The position numbers and the translations under genes were made by a program. Shown here one piece after another: positions 56,769 through 64,000 of a DNA stretch of 64,000 nt. The stretch is taken from the NCBI GenBank assembly GCA_049568075.1, contig CP144911.1. One strand, 5' to 3'. Origin of the DNA: Gottfriedia sp049568075. Lineage in GTDB: Bacteria; Bacillota; Bacilli; Bacillales; Bacillaceae_G. Within the stretch, counting starts at the first letter, position 1. Each line of letters opens with the position of its first letter. The notes under the pieces were generated by a model. That model saw only the letters and a list, made by a program, of their open reading frames with translations. It did no database searches and had not been told where the DNA came from.

Positions 56769-57158
56769 TTATACACGACGACGTTTTGGTGGACGGCATC
56801 CGTTATGTGGAACTGGAGTAACGTCTCTGATAGCAGTTACTTCAAGACCAGCAGCTTGAAGAGCACGGATAGCAGCCTCACGACCAGCACCCGGACCTTT
56901 AACAGTTACGTCAAGAGTTTTTAAACCGTGTTCCATAGAAGCTTTAGCAGCAGTTTCAGCAGCCATTTGTGCAGCGAATGGAGTAGATTTACGAGATCCT
57001 TTGAAACCTAATGAACCAGCGCTTGACCAAGAAATTGCGTTACCATGAACATCAGTGATTGTTACGATTGTGTTATTGAAAGTTGAACGAATATGAGCTG
57101 TACCAGCTTCAATATTCTTTTTCACACGACGTTTACGTACATTTGTTTTACGTGCCAT
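56769..57158 (-). CDS. rpsK: 30S ribosomal protein S11
   Basis: 129 residues with GTAHIRSTFNNTIVTITD, SSAGSLGFKGSRKSTPFAAQ and the C-terminal DVTPVPHNGCRPPKRRRV. It binds the 16S platform. Strong GGAGGG Shine-Dalgarno. Confidence 0.99.
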   Translation of the reverse strand: MARKTNVRKRRVKKNIEAGTAHIRSTFNNTIVTITDVHGNAISWSSAGSLGFKGSRKSTPFAAQMAAETAAKASMEHGLKTLDVTVKGPGAGREAAIRALQAAGLEVTAIRDVTPVPHNGCRPPKRRRV

Positions 57159-57187
57159 GTTGAATACCCTCCTTTACTTAAAAAATA

Positions 57188-57553
57188 TTATTTCTTCTTG
57201 TTCGCTACTGTGCGGCGTGGGCCTTTACGAGTACGAGCATTGTTTTTAGTGTTTTGACCACGAACAGGTAAGCTACGACGGTGGCGAATACCACGATATG
57301 AACCGATTTCGATTAGACGTTTAATGTTTAAAGAAACTTCACGACGAAGATCCCCTTCAACTTTCAACTTGTCGATTAATTCACGAATTTTACCTAATTC
57401 TTCTTCTGTTAAATCACGTACACGAGTGTCTTCTGAAATACCAGCTTCAGCTAAGATTTTTTCAGAAGTTGCACGACCGATTCCGTATACATAAGTTAAA
57501 GAAACAACCACGCGTTTGTCGCGAGGAATATCTACACCAGCAATACGAGCCAT
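57188..57553 (-). CDS. rpsM: 30S ribosomal protein S13
   Basis: 121 residues: MARIAGVDIPRDKRVVVSLT start, GSYRGIRHRRSLPVRGQNTK and the basic tail GPRRTVANKKK that reaches the tRNAs. First intersubunit-bridge protein of the alpha operon here. Confidence 0.99.
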   Translation of the reverse strand: MARIAGVDIPRDKRVVVSLTYVYGIGRATSEKILAEAGISEDTRVRDLTEEELGKIRELIDKLKVEGDLRREVSLNIKRLIEIGSYRGIRHRRSLPVRGQNTKNNARTRKGPRRTVANKKK

Positions 57554-57574
57554 TCTAGTGCACCTCCTTCTTTA

Positions 57575-57688
57575 TTAACCTTGTTTTTGTTTATGTTTTG
57601 GATTTTCACAAATTACCATTACTTTACCACGTCTGCGGATAACTTTACATTTTTCACAGATTGGTTTTACTGATGGTCTCACTTTCAT
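57575..57688 (-). CDS. rpmJ: 50S ribosomal protein L36
   Basis: A 37-residue protein starting [20 protein letters not shown], with the C-x2-C...C-x4-H zinc ligands (CEKC, CENPKH). AAGGAGG upstream. This is the zinc-binding form. It lies in its usual place between infA and rpsM. Confidence 0.98.
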
Positions 57689-57726
57689 GATTTCAACCTC
57701 CTTGTAGATTACGGAGTGCATATTTA

Positions 57727-57945
57727 TTATTTAAAACGGTACGTAATACGGCCACGAGTTAAATCATATGGAGATAGTTCTACAGTAACTTTGTCACCTG
57801 GAAGAATACGAATGAAGTTCATACGAATTTTACCAGAAACGTGTGCAAGAACGACATGACCATTTTCCAATTCAACCTTGAACATCGCATTCGGAAGTGT
57901 TTCCGTAACGGTACCTTCAATTTCAATTACATCATCTTTCGCCAT
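57727..57945 (-). CDS. infA: Translation initiation factor IF-1
   Basis: 72 residues of the OB fold: [40 protein letters not shown] and the [15 protein letters not shown] end. It occupies the ribosomal A site during initiation. AAGGAG precedes the ATG. Confidence 0.99.
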
Positions 57946-58171
57946 TAGGGCATTCTCCTTTCTTCAAATCAGTAGCTTGCTTGTAGGCAAACATACGCTT
58001 AGGAACATTAAGCCAAAGTGCTCTGATATGTTGGAGATTTTTGGCCTACTAAAGACCTATATTATATCAATCGTTCCAAGCAAAGCTATGTTTAAGCTTT
58101 TATAACAGTATCAGTTTTGACGAAACAACAATACGTCATACACAAGGAACGACGATCTTATCGTTCAATTA
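57946..58171 (-). promoter_or_regulatory. infA-adk gap: possible internal promoter, no map gene
   Basis: 226 bp without a plausible ORF. TATAAT (minus, in TGATATAATATAGG at about 58055-58068) may be a -10 box for infA and the genes after it; the -35 region is weak. map, usual here in B. subtilis, is missing. Confidence 0.4.
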
Positions 58172-58822
58172 TTAAACTAACTCTTTTAAAAGATTATCAA
58201 TGTCGATGAAAACTTTATTAATCTCTTGTTGACCTTCAATTGTTTTTACATAACCAAGATTATTGTAGAAATCAAGTAAAGGCTGAGTTTGTTTGATATT
58301 TACTTCAAGGCGATTTGCAACTGTTTCTTCATTATCATCCGCACGTTGATAAAGTTCTCCGCCACATTTAGGGCAAACACCCTCTTCAACAGGTGGATTG
58401 AAAATTAAATGATAAGTTGCTCCACACTCTTTGCAAATACGACGACCTGTTAAACGTTCAATTAAAAGTTGTTGGTCTACATGAATGTTTAACACGAAGT
58501 CAATTTTACGATTCATTACTTTCAAAGTCTCTTCTAGTGCTTCAGCCTGCGCAACTGTTCTAGGAAAACCATCCAATAAGAAACCGTTTTGGCAATCATC
58601 TTTTGCTAATCGTTCACGTACAATACCAATTGTTACCTCATCAGGAACAAGATGACCTTGATCCATAAACGATTTTGCTTGAAGACCTAGTTCAGTGCCG
58701 TCTTTAATCGCTGCACGGAACATATCGCCAGTAGATATATGAGGAATGCCGTATTTTTCGACAATTTTCTCAGCTTGTGTGCCTTTGCCTGCACCAGGAA
58801 GCCCCATAAGAATTAAATTCAT
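58172..58822 (-). CDS. adk: Adenylate kinase
   Basis: 216 residues: P-loop GLPGAGKGTQ, STGDMFRAA, LLDGFPRT, and a zinc-type LID domain with CKECGATYH and CPKCGG. It interconverts ATP, AMP and ADP. It follows secY by 50 nt in the usual place in the spc operon. Confidence 0.99.
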   Translation of the reverse strand: MNLILMGLPGAGKGTQAEKIVEKYGIPHISTGDMFRAAIKDGTELGLQAKSFMDQGHLVPDEVTIGIVRERLAKDDCQNGFLLDGFPRTVAQAEALEETLKVMNRKIDFVLNIHVDQQLLIERLTGRRICKECGATYHLIFNPPVEEGVCPKCGGELYQRADDNEETVANRLEVNIKQTQPLLDFYNNLGYVKTIEGQQEINKVFIDIDNLLKELV

Positions 58823-58872
58823 GGTTAATCCTCCTCAAAATTAGGTGAGCAATAGGGAATTTATGCATTTCC

Positions 58873-60177
58873 CTATGCTCGTTCTTTAATAAAGCCTTTG
58901 TAGTTTCTCTTAACAAGCTGACTTTCTAATTGTTTCATTGTTTCAAGCGCAACTCCGACTACGATTAGTAAACTTGTTCCTCCAATTTGAGCTGAAGGTG
59001 GTAAGTTCGCGAATTTACCAAATATGATTGGTAATAAAGCGATGACAGCTAAGAAAATTGCTCCTACGAAAGTTAAACGATATAAGACTTTAATGATATA
59101 TTCTTGAGTGCTCTTACCTGGGCGAATACCCGGGATGTAGCCACCTTGCTTCTGAAGATTTTCAGCCATTTGCTCTGGGTTTGCCTGAACAAAAGTATAA
59201 AAATATGTGAAAGCAACGATCAAGATTAAATAAAATGCCATTCCCCATGGATTGTTATACGTAAAGTGCGTTTTAATCCATTCAGTCACATTGTTACTTG
59301 GTAAGAACGATGCAATAGTTGATGGAGTAATTAAAAATGAAACAGCGAAGATTACCGGAATAACCCCAGCGCCATTTACTTTTAATGGCAAGTGAGTAGA
59401 TTGTCCTCCGACATAGCTATTATTACCATTGTTACGTTTAGCATATTGAATTGGAATTTTACGATTAGCTTGTTGAATATAAATTACAGCTACGATTACT
59501 AATAGTAAAACTAAAAACACTAAGCCAACTTTAACGATGTTTAAGAATAGCGCGTCACCAGCACCTTTAAATTGTTGCTGATAGACTTGACTCATTGTAT
59601 TAGGTATAGCAGCAACTATACCACCAAAGATGATAACTGATATACCGTTCCCTACACCTTTAGCAGTAATCTGCTCACCTAACCACAATAAGAAAGATGT
59701 TCCAGCTGTTAGTACAATTGCTATATAAAGATAGGTTGACCAACCTGGATTTTCAATTAACATTCCGCCAGTAATATTGTTCATACTGATTGATAATCCA
59801 ATTGCTTCTACAAATCCAAGAATAATTGTGATGTATCTAGTCAGTTGAGTCAATTTACGTCGACCAATCTCACCTTGCTTCGACCATTCAGTTAACTTCG
59901 GAACAACGTCCATTTGAAGTAACTGAATAATGATTGAAGCAGTAATGTACGGCATTATACCCATTGCAAAAATCGAGAACTGTTTAAGAGCTCCTCCACC
60001 GAATGTGTTTAGAACACCAAATATGCTTGAGCTATCTTGTGATGCTAATACATCGGCGTTGACGTTTGGAACAGGTATAAACGTTCCAATACGAAATACA
60101 ATTAACATTAATAACGTAAAGAATATTTTTTTTCTAATATCTGCAATGCGCATAAAGTTGGAGATTGTCCGGAACAT
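58873..60177 (-). CDS. secY: Protein translocase subunit SecY
   Basis: 434 residues with ten TM helices. The plug region GGGALKQFSIFAMGIMPYIT, the cytosolic loops used by SecA/ribosomes (YAKRNNGNNSYVGGQSTHLP) and the GIRPGKSTQEYI loop are intact. It forms the protein-conducting channel. Starts 1 nt after rplO. Confidence 0.99.
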   Translation of the reverse strand: MFRTISNFMRIADIRKKIFFTLLMLIVFRIGTFIPVPNVNADVLASQDSSSIFGVLNTFGGGALKQFSIFAMGIMPYITASIIIQLLQMDVVPKLTEWSKQGEIGRRKLTQLTRYITIILGFVEAIGLSISMNNITGGMLIENPGWSTYLYIAIVLTAGTSFLLWLGEQITAKGVGNGISVIIFGGIVAAIPNTMSQVYQQQFKGAGDALFLNIVKVGLVFLVLLLVIVAVIYIQQANRKIPIQYAKRNNGNNSYVGGQSTHLPLKVNGAGVIPVIFAVSFLITPSTIASFLPSNNVTEWIKTHFTYNNPWGMAFYLILIVAFTYFYTFVQANPEQMAENLQKQGGYIPGIRPGKSTQEYIIKVLYRLTFVGAIFLAVIALLPIIFGKFANLPPSAQIGGTSLLIVVGVALETMKQLESQLVKRNYKGFIKERA

Positions 60178-60178
60178 T

Positions 60179-60619
60179 TTAGATCACCTCAGCATTTCCA
60201 CCAGCTGCTTCGATTGCCTCTACCGCAGAAGATGAGAACTTGTGAGCTTTAACAGTAAGTTTAACTTCTAACTTACCTTTACCTAAAATCTTAATACCAG
60301 CTAATTCTTTACGAACAATACCAGTTTCGATCAGTAACTCAGGAGTTACTTCAGTTCCGTTTTCGAAGCGATTTAACGTTTCAACATTAACGATTGCGTA
60401 ATCTTTACGGTTGATGTTAGTGAAACCACGTTTTGGTAAACGACGGAATAAAGGAGTTTGACCACCTTCAAATCCAAGACGAACACCGCCACCTGAACGA
60501 GCGTTTTGTCCTTTATGACCTTTACCTGCAGTTTTACCAGTACCTGAACCAATACCACGACCGATACGTTTAGATACTTTACGAGAACCTTCTGTAGGTT
60601 TTAATTCATGAAGTTTCAT
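60179..60619 (-). CDS. rplO: 50S ribosomal protein L15
   Basis: 146 residues: MKLHELKPTEGSRKVSKRIG, the glycine-rich GRGIGSGTGKTAGKGHKGQN, and GFEGGQTPLFRRLPKRGF. It is an early-to-mid 50S assembly protein. Confidence 0.99.
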   Translation of the reverse strand: MKLHELKPTEGSRKVSKRIGRGIGSGTGKTAGKGHKGQNARSGGGVRLGFEGGQTPLFRRLPKRGFTNINRKDYAIVNVETLNRFENGTEVTPELLIETGIVRKELAGIKILGKGKLEVKLTVKAHKFSSSAVEAIEAAGGNAEVI

Positions 60620-60649
60620 TAGGGCACCTCCTTACTTATTCATGTTCAA

Positions 60650-60832
60650 TTAAATTTCTTTTACAGATACAAGGTGAGAAACTTTGTTAATCATCCCACG
60701 CATTGCAGCGTTATCTTGTTTAACAACAGTTTGGTTTGTTTTAGTAATACCTAAAGCACGAACTGTTGCGATTTGATCTTGTTTACGACCAATTACACTG
60801 CGAGTAAGGGTAATTTCTAACTGTTTAGCCAT
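60650..60832 (-). CDS. rpmD: 50S ribosomal protein L30
   Basis: 60 residues: LEITLTRSVIGRKQDQIATV and LGITKTNQTVVKQDNAAMRG are typical of bacterial L30. It sits between rpsE and rplO as in all Bacilli. Confidence 0.98.
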   Translation of the reverse strand: MAKQLEITLTRSVIGRKQDQIATVRALGITKTNQTVVKQDNAAMRGMINKVSHLVSVKEI

Positions 60833-60847
60833 CGTTATCCCTCCTTA

Positions 60848-61348
60848 TTAACCTAGTAATTCTTCTACAGATTTACCACGTAGTTTTGCAACTTCATCCG
60901 CACGTTTTAAGTTACTTAAACCTTCGATAGTAGCACGTACAATGTTTACTGGTGTGTTAGAACCAAGAGATTTAGATAAAATATCATGTACCCCAGCAAG
61001 TTCTAATACCGCACGAACAGGACCTCCAGCGATAACTCCAGTACCTTCAGAAGCAGGTTTTAAGAATACTTCACCAGCTCCAAAACGACCAGTAATTACG
61101 TGAGGAATTGTAGTTCCAACGATTGGTACGTTAATTAGGTTTTTCTTAGCATCTTCAACAGCTTTACGAATAGCATCAGGTACTTCTTGAGCTTTACCAG
61201 TACCAAAACCTACATGACCGTTTTTGTCACCAACAACTACTAATGCTGCAAAGCGGAAACGACGACCACCTTTTACAACTTTAGCAACACGGTTGATCGT
61301 AACTAAGCGTTCTTCAAGCTCTAATTTATTAGGATCAATGCGACGCAT
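60848..61348 (-). CDS. rpsE: 30S ribosomal protein S5
   Basis: 166 residues: the dsRNA-binding N domain (LEERLVTINRVAKVVKGGRR, GHVGFGTGKAQEVPDAIRKA) and C domain (GGPVRAVLELAGVHDILSKS). It supports decoding accuracy. The spectinomycin-site loop VVKGGRRFRF looks wild type. Confidence 0.99.
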   Translation of the reverse strand: MRRIDPNKLELEERLVTINRVAKVVKGGRRFRFAALVVVGDKNGHVGFGTGKAQEVPDAIRKAVEDAKKNLINVPIVGTTIPHVITGRFGAGEVFLKPASEGTGVIAGGPVRAVLELAGVHDILSKSLGSNTPVNIVRATIEGLSNLKRADEVAKLRGKSVEELLG

Positions 61349-61368
61349 GTATGTCCCTCCTTCTTTTA

Positions 61369-61731
61369 TTAAAATTGTAAACCAGCTTCACGAGCAGCTT
61401 CAGCTAAAGCTTTTACGCGACCATGATATAAGTAACCACCGCGGTCGAATACAACTACAGAAACACCTTTTTCAGTAGCGCGTTTTGCAACTAAACTACC
61501 AACTAATGTTGCTGCTTCGATATTGCCAGTACCATTTAAAGTTAATTCTTTATCTAAAGTTGATGCACTTGCTAATGTTACACCATTAACATCATCAATG
61601 ATTTGAGCATAGATATGGTTGTTTGAACGGTAAACGTTTAAACGTGGACGTTCTTGAGTACCAGATAATTTAGTACGAACACGAGCATGTCTTTTTTTAC
61701 GTACTGCATTTTTATCAGCCTTAAAGATCAT
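61369..61731 (-). CDS. rplR: 50S ribosomal protein L18
   Basis: 120 residues from ATG 61731, chosen because AAAGGAG lies 8 nt upstream; the GTG at 61740 overlaps that site. RHARVRTKLSGTQERPRLNV and the end LAEAAREAGLQF are diagnostic. It binds 5S rRNA with L5. Confidence 0.98.
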   Translation of the reverse strand: MIFKADKNAVRKKRHARVRTKLSGTQERPRLNVYRSNNHIYAQIIDDVNGVTLASASTLDKELTLNGTGNIEAATLVGSLVAKRATEKGVSVVVFDRGGYLYHGRVKALAEAAREAGLQF

Positions 61732-61764
61732 CTTGGTCACTCCTTTCTCTTATCTAGTTATAGA

Positions 61765-62301
61765 TTACTTCGCAGTTTTACCTTCTTTACGACGAACCAT
61801 TTCGCCTTCGTAACGGATACCTTTACCTTTGTAAGGCTCTGGTGGACGTACTTGACGGATGTAAGCAGCAAGAGCGCCTACACGTTCTTTGTCGATACCT
61901 TTAATACTGATTTTAGTATTAGAAGGTACTTCGATTTCAACACCATTTTCAGGAGTGATCTCAACTGGGTGAGAATAACCAACAGCTAGAACAAGTTTGT
62001 CACCTGTTTTAGTTGCACGGTAACCTACCCCAACTAACTCAAGGTTACGAGTATAACCATTAGTTACACCTTCAACCATGTTACCTAAGATAGCACGAGT
62101 TGTACCATGAAGAGCACGGTGCTCTTTGTTTTCAGTTGGACGTGCAACTGTTAATACGTTCTCGTTAACTTCGATTGTCATATCAGGGCTAAAAGTACGA
62201 GTTAACTCACCTTTAGGTCCTTTTACTGTAATAGTATTGTTGTTATTAGTAAGAGTAACTCCAGCAGGAATTACAAGTTCTTTTTTACCAACACGAGACA
62301 T
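61765..62301 (-). CDS. rplF: 50S ribosomal protein L6
   Basis: 178 residues: SRVGKKELVIPAGVTL, the duplicated fold, and the C-terminal RQVRPPEPYKGKGIRYEGE signature. It lies near the GTPase centre. Confidence 0.99.
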   Translation of the reverse strand: MSRVGKKELVIPAGVTLTNNNNTITVKGPKGELTRTFSPDMTIEVNENVLTVARPTENKEHRALHGTTRAILGNMVEGVTNGYTRNLELVGVGYRATKTGDKLVLAVGYSHPVEITPENGVEIEVPSNTKISIKGIDKERVGALAAYIRQVRPPEPYKGKGIRYEGEMVRRKEGKTAK

Positions 62302-62331
62302 TCACTACACCTCCATTCTCTCTGTGTTATA

Positions 62332-62730
62332 TTACCAAACGTATGCTAAGATTTCGCCACCAGTTTTTGCTTGACGAGCTTCTTTATCTGTCATTACACC
62401 TTTAGATGTTGATACAATAGCAACACCTAAACCGTTAAGTACGCGAGGTACTTCGTCAGCTTTCGCGTATACACGTAAGCCAGGCTTAGAAATTCTTTTT
62501 AATCCAGTGATAACACGTTCGTTGTTCACACCATATTTTAAGAAAATACGGATGATTCCTTGTTTATCATCTTCAATGTACTCAACGTCACGGATGAAAC
62601 CTTCACGTTTTAGAATTTCAGCAACCTCTTTCTTTAGGTTAGAACCTGGGAATTCTAATTTCTCGTGACGTACCATGTTCGCATTACGAATGCGAGTAAG
62701 CATATCTGCAATAGGATCTGTCATGACCAT
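62332..62730 (-). CDS. rpsH: 30S ribosomal protein S8
   Basis: 132 residues: MVMTDPIADMLTRIRNANMV and the C-terminal GVAIVSTSKGVMTDKEARQ motif. It binds 16S helix 21 and often autoregulates the spc operon in other bacteria. Confidence 0.99.
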   Translation of the reverse strand: MVMTDPIADMLTRIRNANMVRHEKLEFPGSNLKKEVAEILKREGFIRDVEYIEDDKQGIIRIFLKYGVNNERVITGLKRISKPGLRVYAKADEVPRVLNGLGVAIVSTSKGVMTDKEARQAKTGGEILAYVW

Positions 62731-62763
62731 GTTCAGATAACCTCCTTCCTAATATCTATAGAA

Positions 62764-62949
62764 TTACCAACTAGCTTTTTTAACGCCAGGGATTTGTCCT
62801 TTATAAGCAAGTTCACGGAAACAAATACGGCAAAGTTTAAATTTACGTAATACTGAGTGTGGACGTCCGCAACGTTCGCAACGTGTATACTCTTGTACTT
62901 TAAATTTCTGAGCACGTTTTTGTTTCGCAATCATTGATTTTTTAGCCAC
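62764..62949 (-). CDS. rpsN: 30S ribosomal protein S14, zinc type
   Basis: 61 residues of the short type Z form with CERCGRPH and CRICFRE zinc ligands. MAKKSMIAKQKRAQKFKVQE start. The overlapping frame on the same strand is spurious. Confidence 0.99.
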   Translation of the reverse strand: MAKKSMIAKQKRAQKFKVQEYTRCERCGRPHSVLRKFKLCRICFRELAYKGQIPGVKKASW

Positions 62950-62983
62950 GTTTTCGCCTCCTCTTCTTTAGCGCTGGCTTTCA

Positions 62984-63523
62984 TTATTTTTGAAAAGGCA
63001 TTCCGAATAATGTTAGCATTTCACGAGCTTCTTCATCAGTATTTGCAGTAGTTACAATAACGATGTCCATACCACGTACTTTGTTTACTTTATCATAATC
63101 GATCTCTGGGAAGATTAATTGCTCTTTAACACCTAAAGTGTAGTTTCCACGGCCATCGAATGCTTTTTTAGAGATTCCACGGAAGTCACGTACACGAGGT
63201 AATGTTACAGAAACTAATTTCTCAAAGAATTCGTACATACGCTCACCGCGTAATGTAACTTTAGCACCGATAGGCATTCCCTCACGAAGACGGAATTGTG
63301 CGATTGATTTTTTAGCTCTAGTTACAACAGGTTTTTGACCTGCGATTAAAGTTAATTCCTCAACAGCAGTATCTAATGCTTTTGAATTTGAAACAGCCTC
63401 ACCAACACCCATGTTGATGACGATCTTTTCAATTTTTGGCACTTGCATAACTGATTTATAGTTAAACTTGCTCACTAGAGCAGGAGTGATTTCATTTTGA
63501 TATTTCTCGACTAGGCGGTTCAT
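62984..63523 (-). CDS. rplE: 50S ribosomal protein L5
   Basis: 179 residues: NRLVEKYQNEITPALVSKFN, KIVINMGVGEAV and MDIVIVTTANTDEEAREML. It binds 5S rRNA and contacts the P-site tRNA. Confidence 0.99.
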   Translation of the reverse strand: MNRLVEKYQNEITPALVSKFNYKSVMQVPKIEKIVINMGVGEAVSNSKALDTAVEELTLIAGQKPVVTRAKKSIAQFRLREGMPIGAKVTLRGERMYEFFEKLVSVTLPRVRDFRGISKKAFDGRGNYTLGVKEQLIFPEIDYDKVNKVRGMDIVIVTTANTDEEAREMLTLFGMPFQK

Positions 63524-63551
63524 TCAGTTGACCTCCTTTCATAAATTTCTA

Positions 63552-63863
63552 TTATTTATCAAGTAATTCGCCTGATTTTTTTGCAATACGTACTTTTTTA
63601 CCATCCACTAATTGGTAACCTACGCGTGTAGGTACTCCAGTTTTTGGATCTAATGCCATAACATTAGAAACATGGATTGGTGCTTCTTTCTCGATGATGC
63701 CACCTTGTGGGTTAGCTTGAGTAGGTTTTGAGTGTTTTTTAATGATGTTAACACCTTCAACTAGTACGCGGTTATTCTTTGGAAAAGCAGCAAGGATAAC
63801 ACCTTGTTTTCCTTTGTCTTTACCAGAGATAACTTGAACTTTATCACCTTTTTTTACATGCAT
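63552..63863 (-). CDS. rplX: 50S ribosomal protein L24
   Basis: 103 residues with an N-terminal KOW motif (KKGDKVQVISGKDKGKQGVI) and the EKEAPIHVSNVMALDP segment. It is an assembly initiator of 50S. Confidence 0.99.
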   Translation of the reverse strand: MHVKKGDKVQVISGKDKGKQGVILAAFPKNNRVLVEGVNIIKKHSKPTQANPQGGIIEKEAPIHVSNVMALDPKTGVPTRVGYQLVDGKKVRIAKKSGELLDK

Positions 63864-63919
63864 CTTCTTCGTGCACCTCCTTAATAAGGCTTTCTGAAGT
63901 ATTTATTAAAGTACATTAA

Positions 63920-64000
63920 TTAAAGTACTTCTGGAGCTAATGATACGATTTTCATGAAGTTGCTATCACGTAATTCACGTGCAACTGGTCCGAAAATACG
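63920..64000 (-). CDS. rplN: 50S ribosomal protein L14 (C-terminal 26 codons)
   Basis: The frame entering from the right edge reads RIFGPVARELRDSNFMKIVS then LAPEVL and stop, the conserved L14 C-terminus. The rest lies outside the window. Its order before rplX is standard. Confidence 0.96.
   Translation of the reverse strand, partial: RIFGPVARELRDSNFMKIVSLAPEVL

Noticed and set aside
62733..62930. 65-codon minus-strand ORF overlapping rpsN
   Set aside because: Out of frame with the certain rpsN gene and has no independent start signal.

Overview
The window is a chromosomal segment of a low-GC, endospore-forming Bacillaceae bacterium. The gene order from ybaK-cwlD-salA-kbaA-pdaB through an rRNA operon to rocF and cdaA-cdaR-glmM-glmS, and the alpha/spc ribosomal block with ecfA1-ecfA2-ecfT-truA-rplM-rpsI, is the conserved Bacillus origin-proximal arrangement. 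Genes needed only for sporulation and germination (cwlD, pdaB, kbaA) support an endospore former. The genus cannot be fixed from the sequence alone. No insertion sequence, CRISPR array or intact prophage is visible.

Layout. 1-22 kb is a mosaic of small accessory transcription units: msrAB, mscL, a CwlO-like endopeptidase, lysA behind a complete lysine riboswitch, a cation diffusion facilitator, DinB, DoxX and VTT-family membrane proteins, an aldo/keto reductase-MFS pair next to an HxlR regulator, alkaline phosphatase with a lipoprotein, a split CopC/CopD pair, methylglyoxal synthase, a PspA/two-component envelope-stress operon, and two paralogous micro-ORFs. 22-28 kb holds glmS, with its self-cleaving ribozyme, and the cdaA-cdaR-glmM operon, which links amino-sugar synthesis to c-di-AMP. 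28-36 kb holds rocF and a 16S-23S-5S operon followed by nine tRNAs, all on the minus strand. 36-40 kb is the sporulation block (pdaB, kbaA, salA, cwlD, ybaK), interrupted by a tandem intergenic repeat.

40-50.5 kb is an insertion relative to the classical order. It carries a homospermidine-synthase-like dehydrogenase, an orphan phage portal protein, and a coherent C4-dicarboxylate/aspartate module: DAACS symporter, aspartase, malic enzyme and a GlnK/GlnL-type two-component system. A triple 10-bp-period repeat upstream of the symporter matches the binding sequence I recall for Bacillus subtilis GlnL, so the adjacent system may control aspartate uptake and its conversion through fumarate and malate to pyruvate. 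This is the most interesting hypothesis in the window.

50.8-64 kb is the ribosomal protein/RNA polymerase alpha/SecY superoperon on the minus strand, ending inside rplN. It has a clear promoter and leader before rplM. map is absent from its usual place between adk and infA, and gerD is absent between salA and kbaA.
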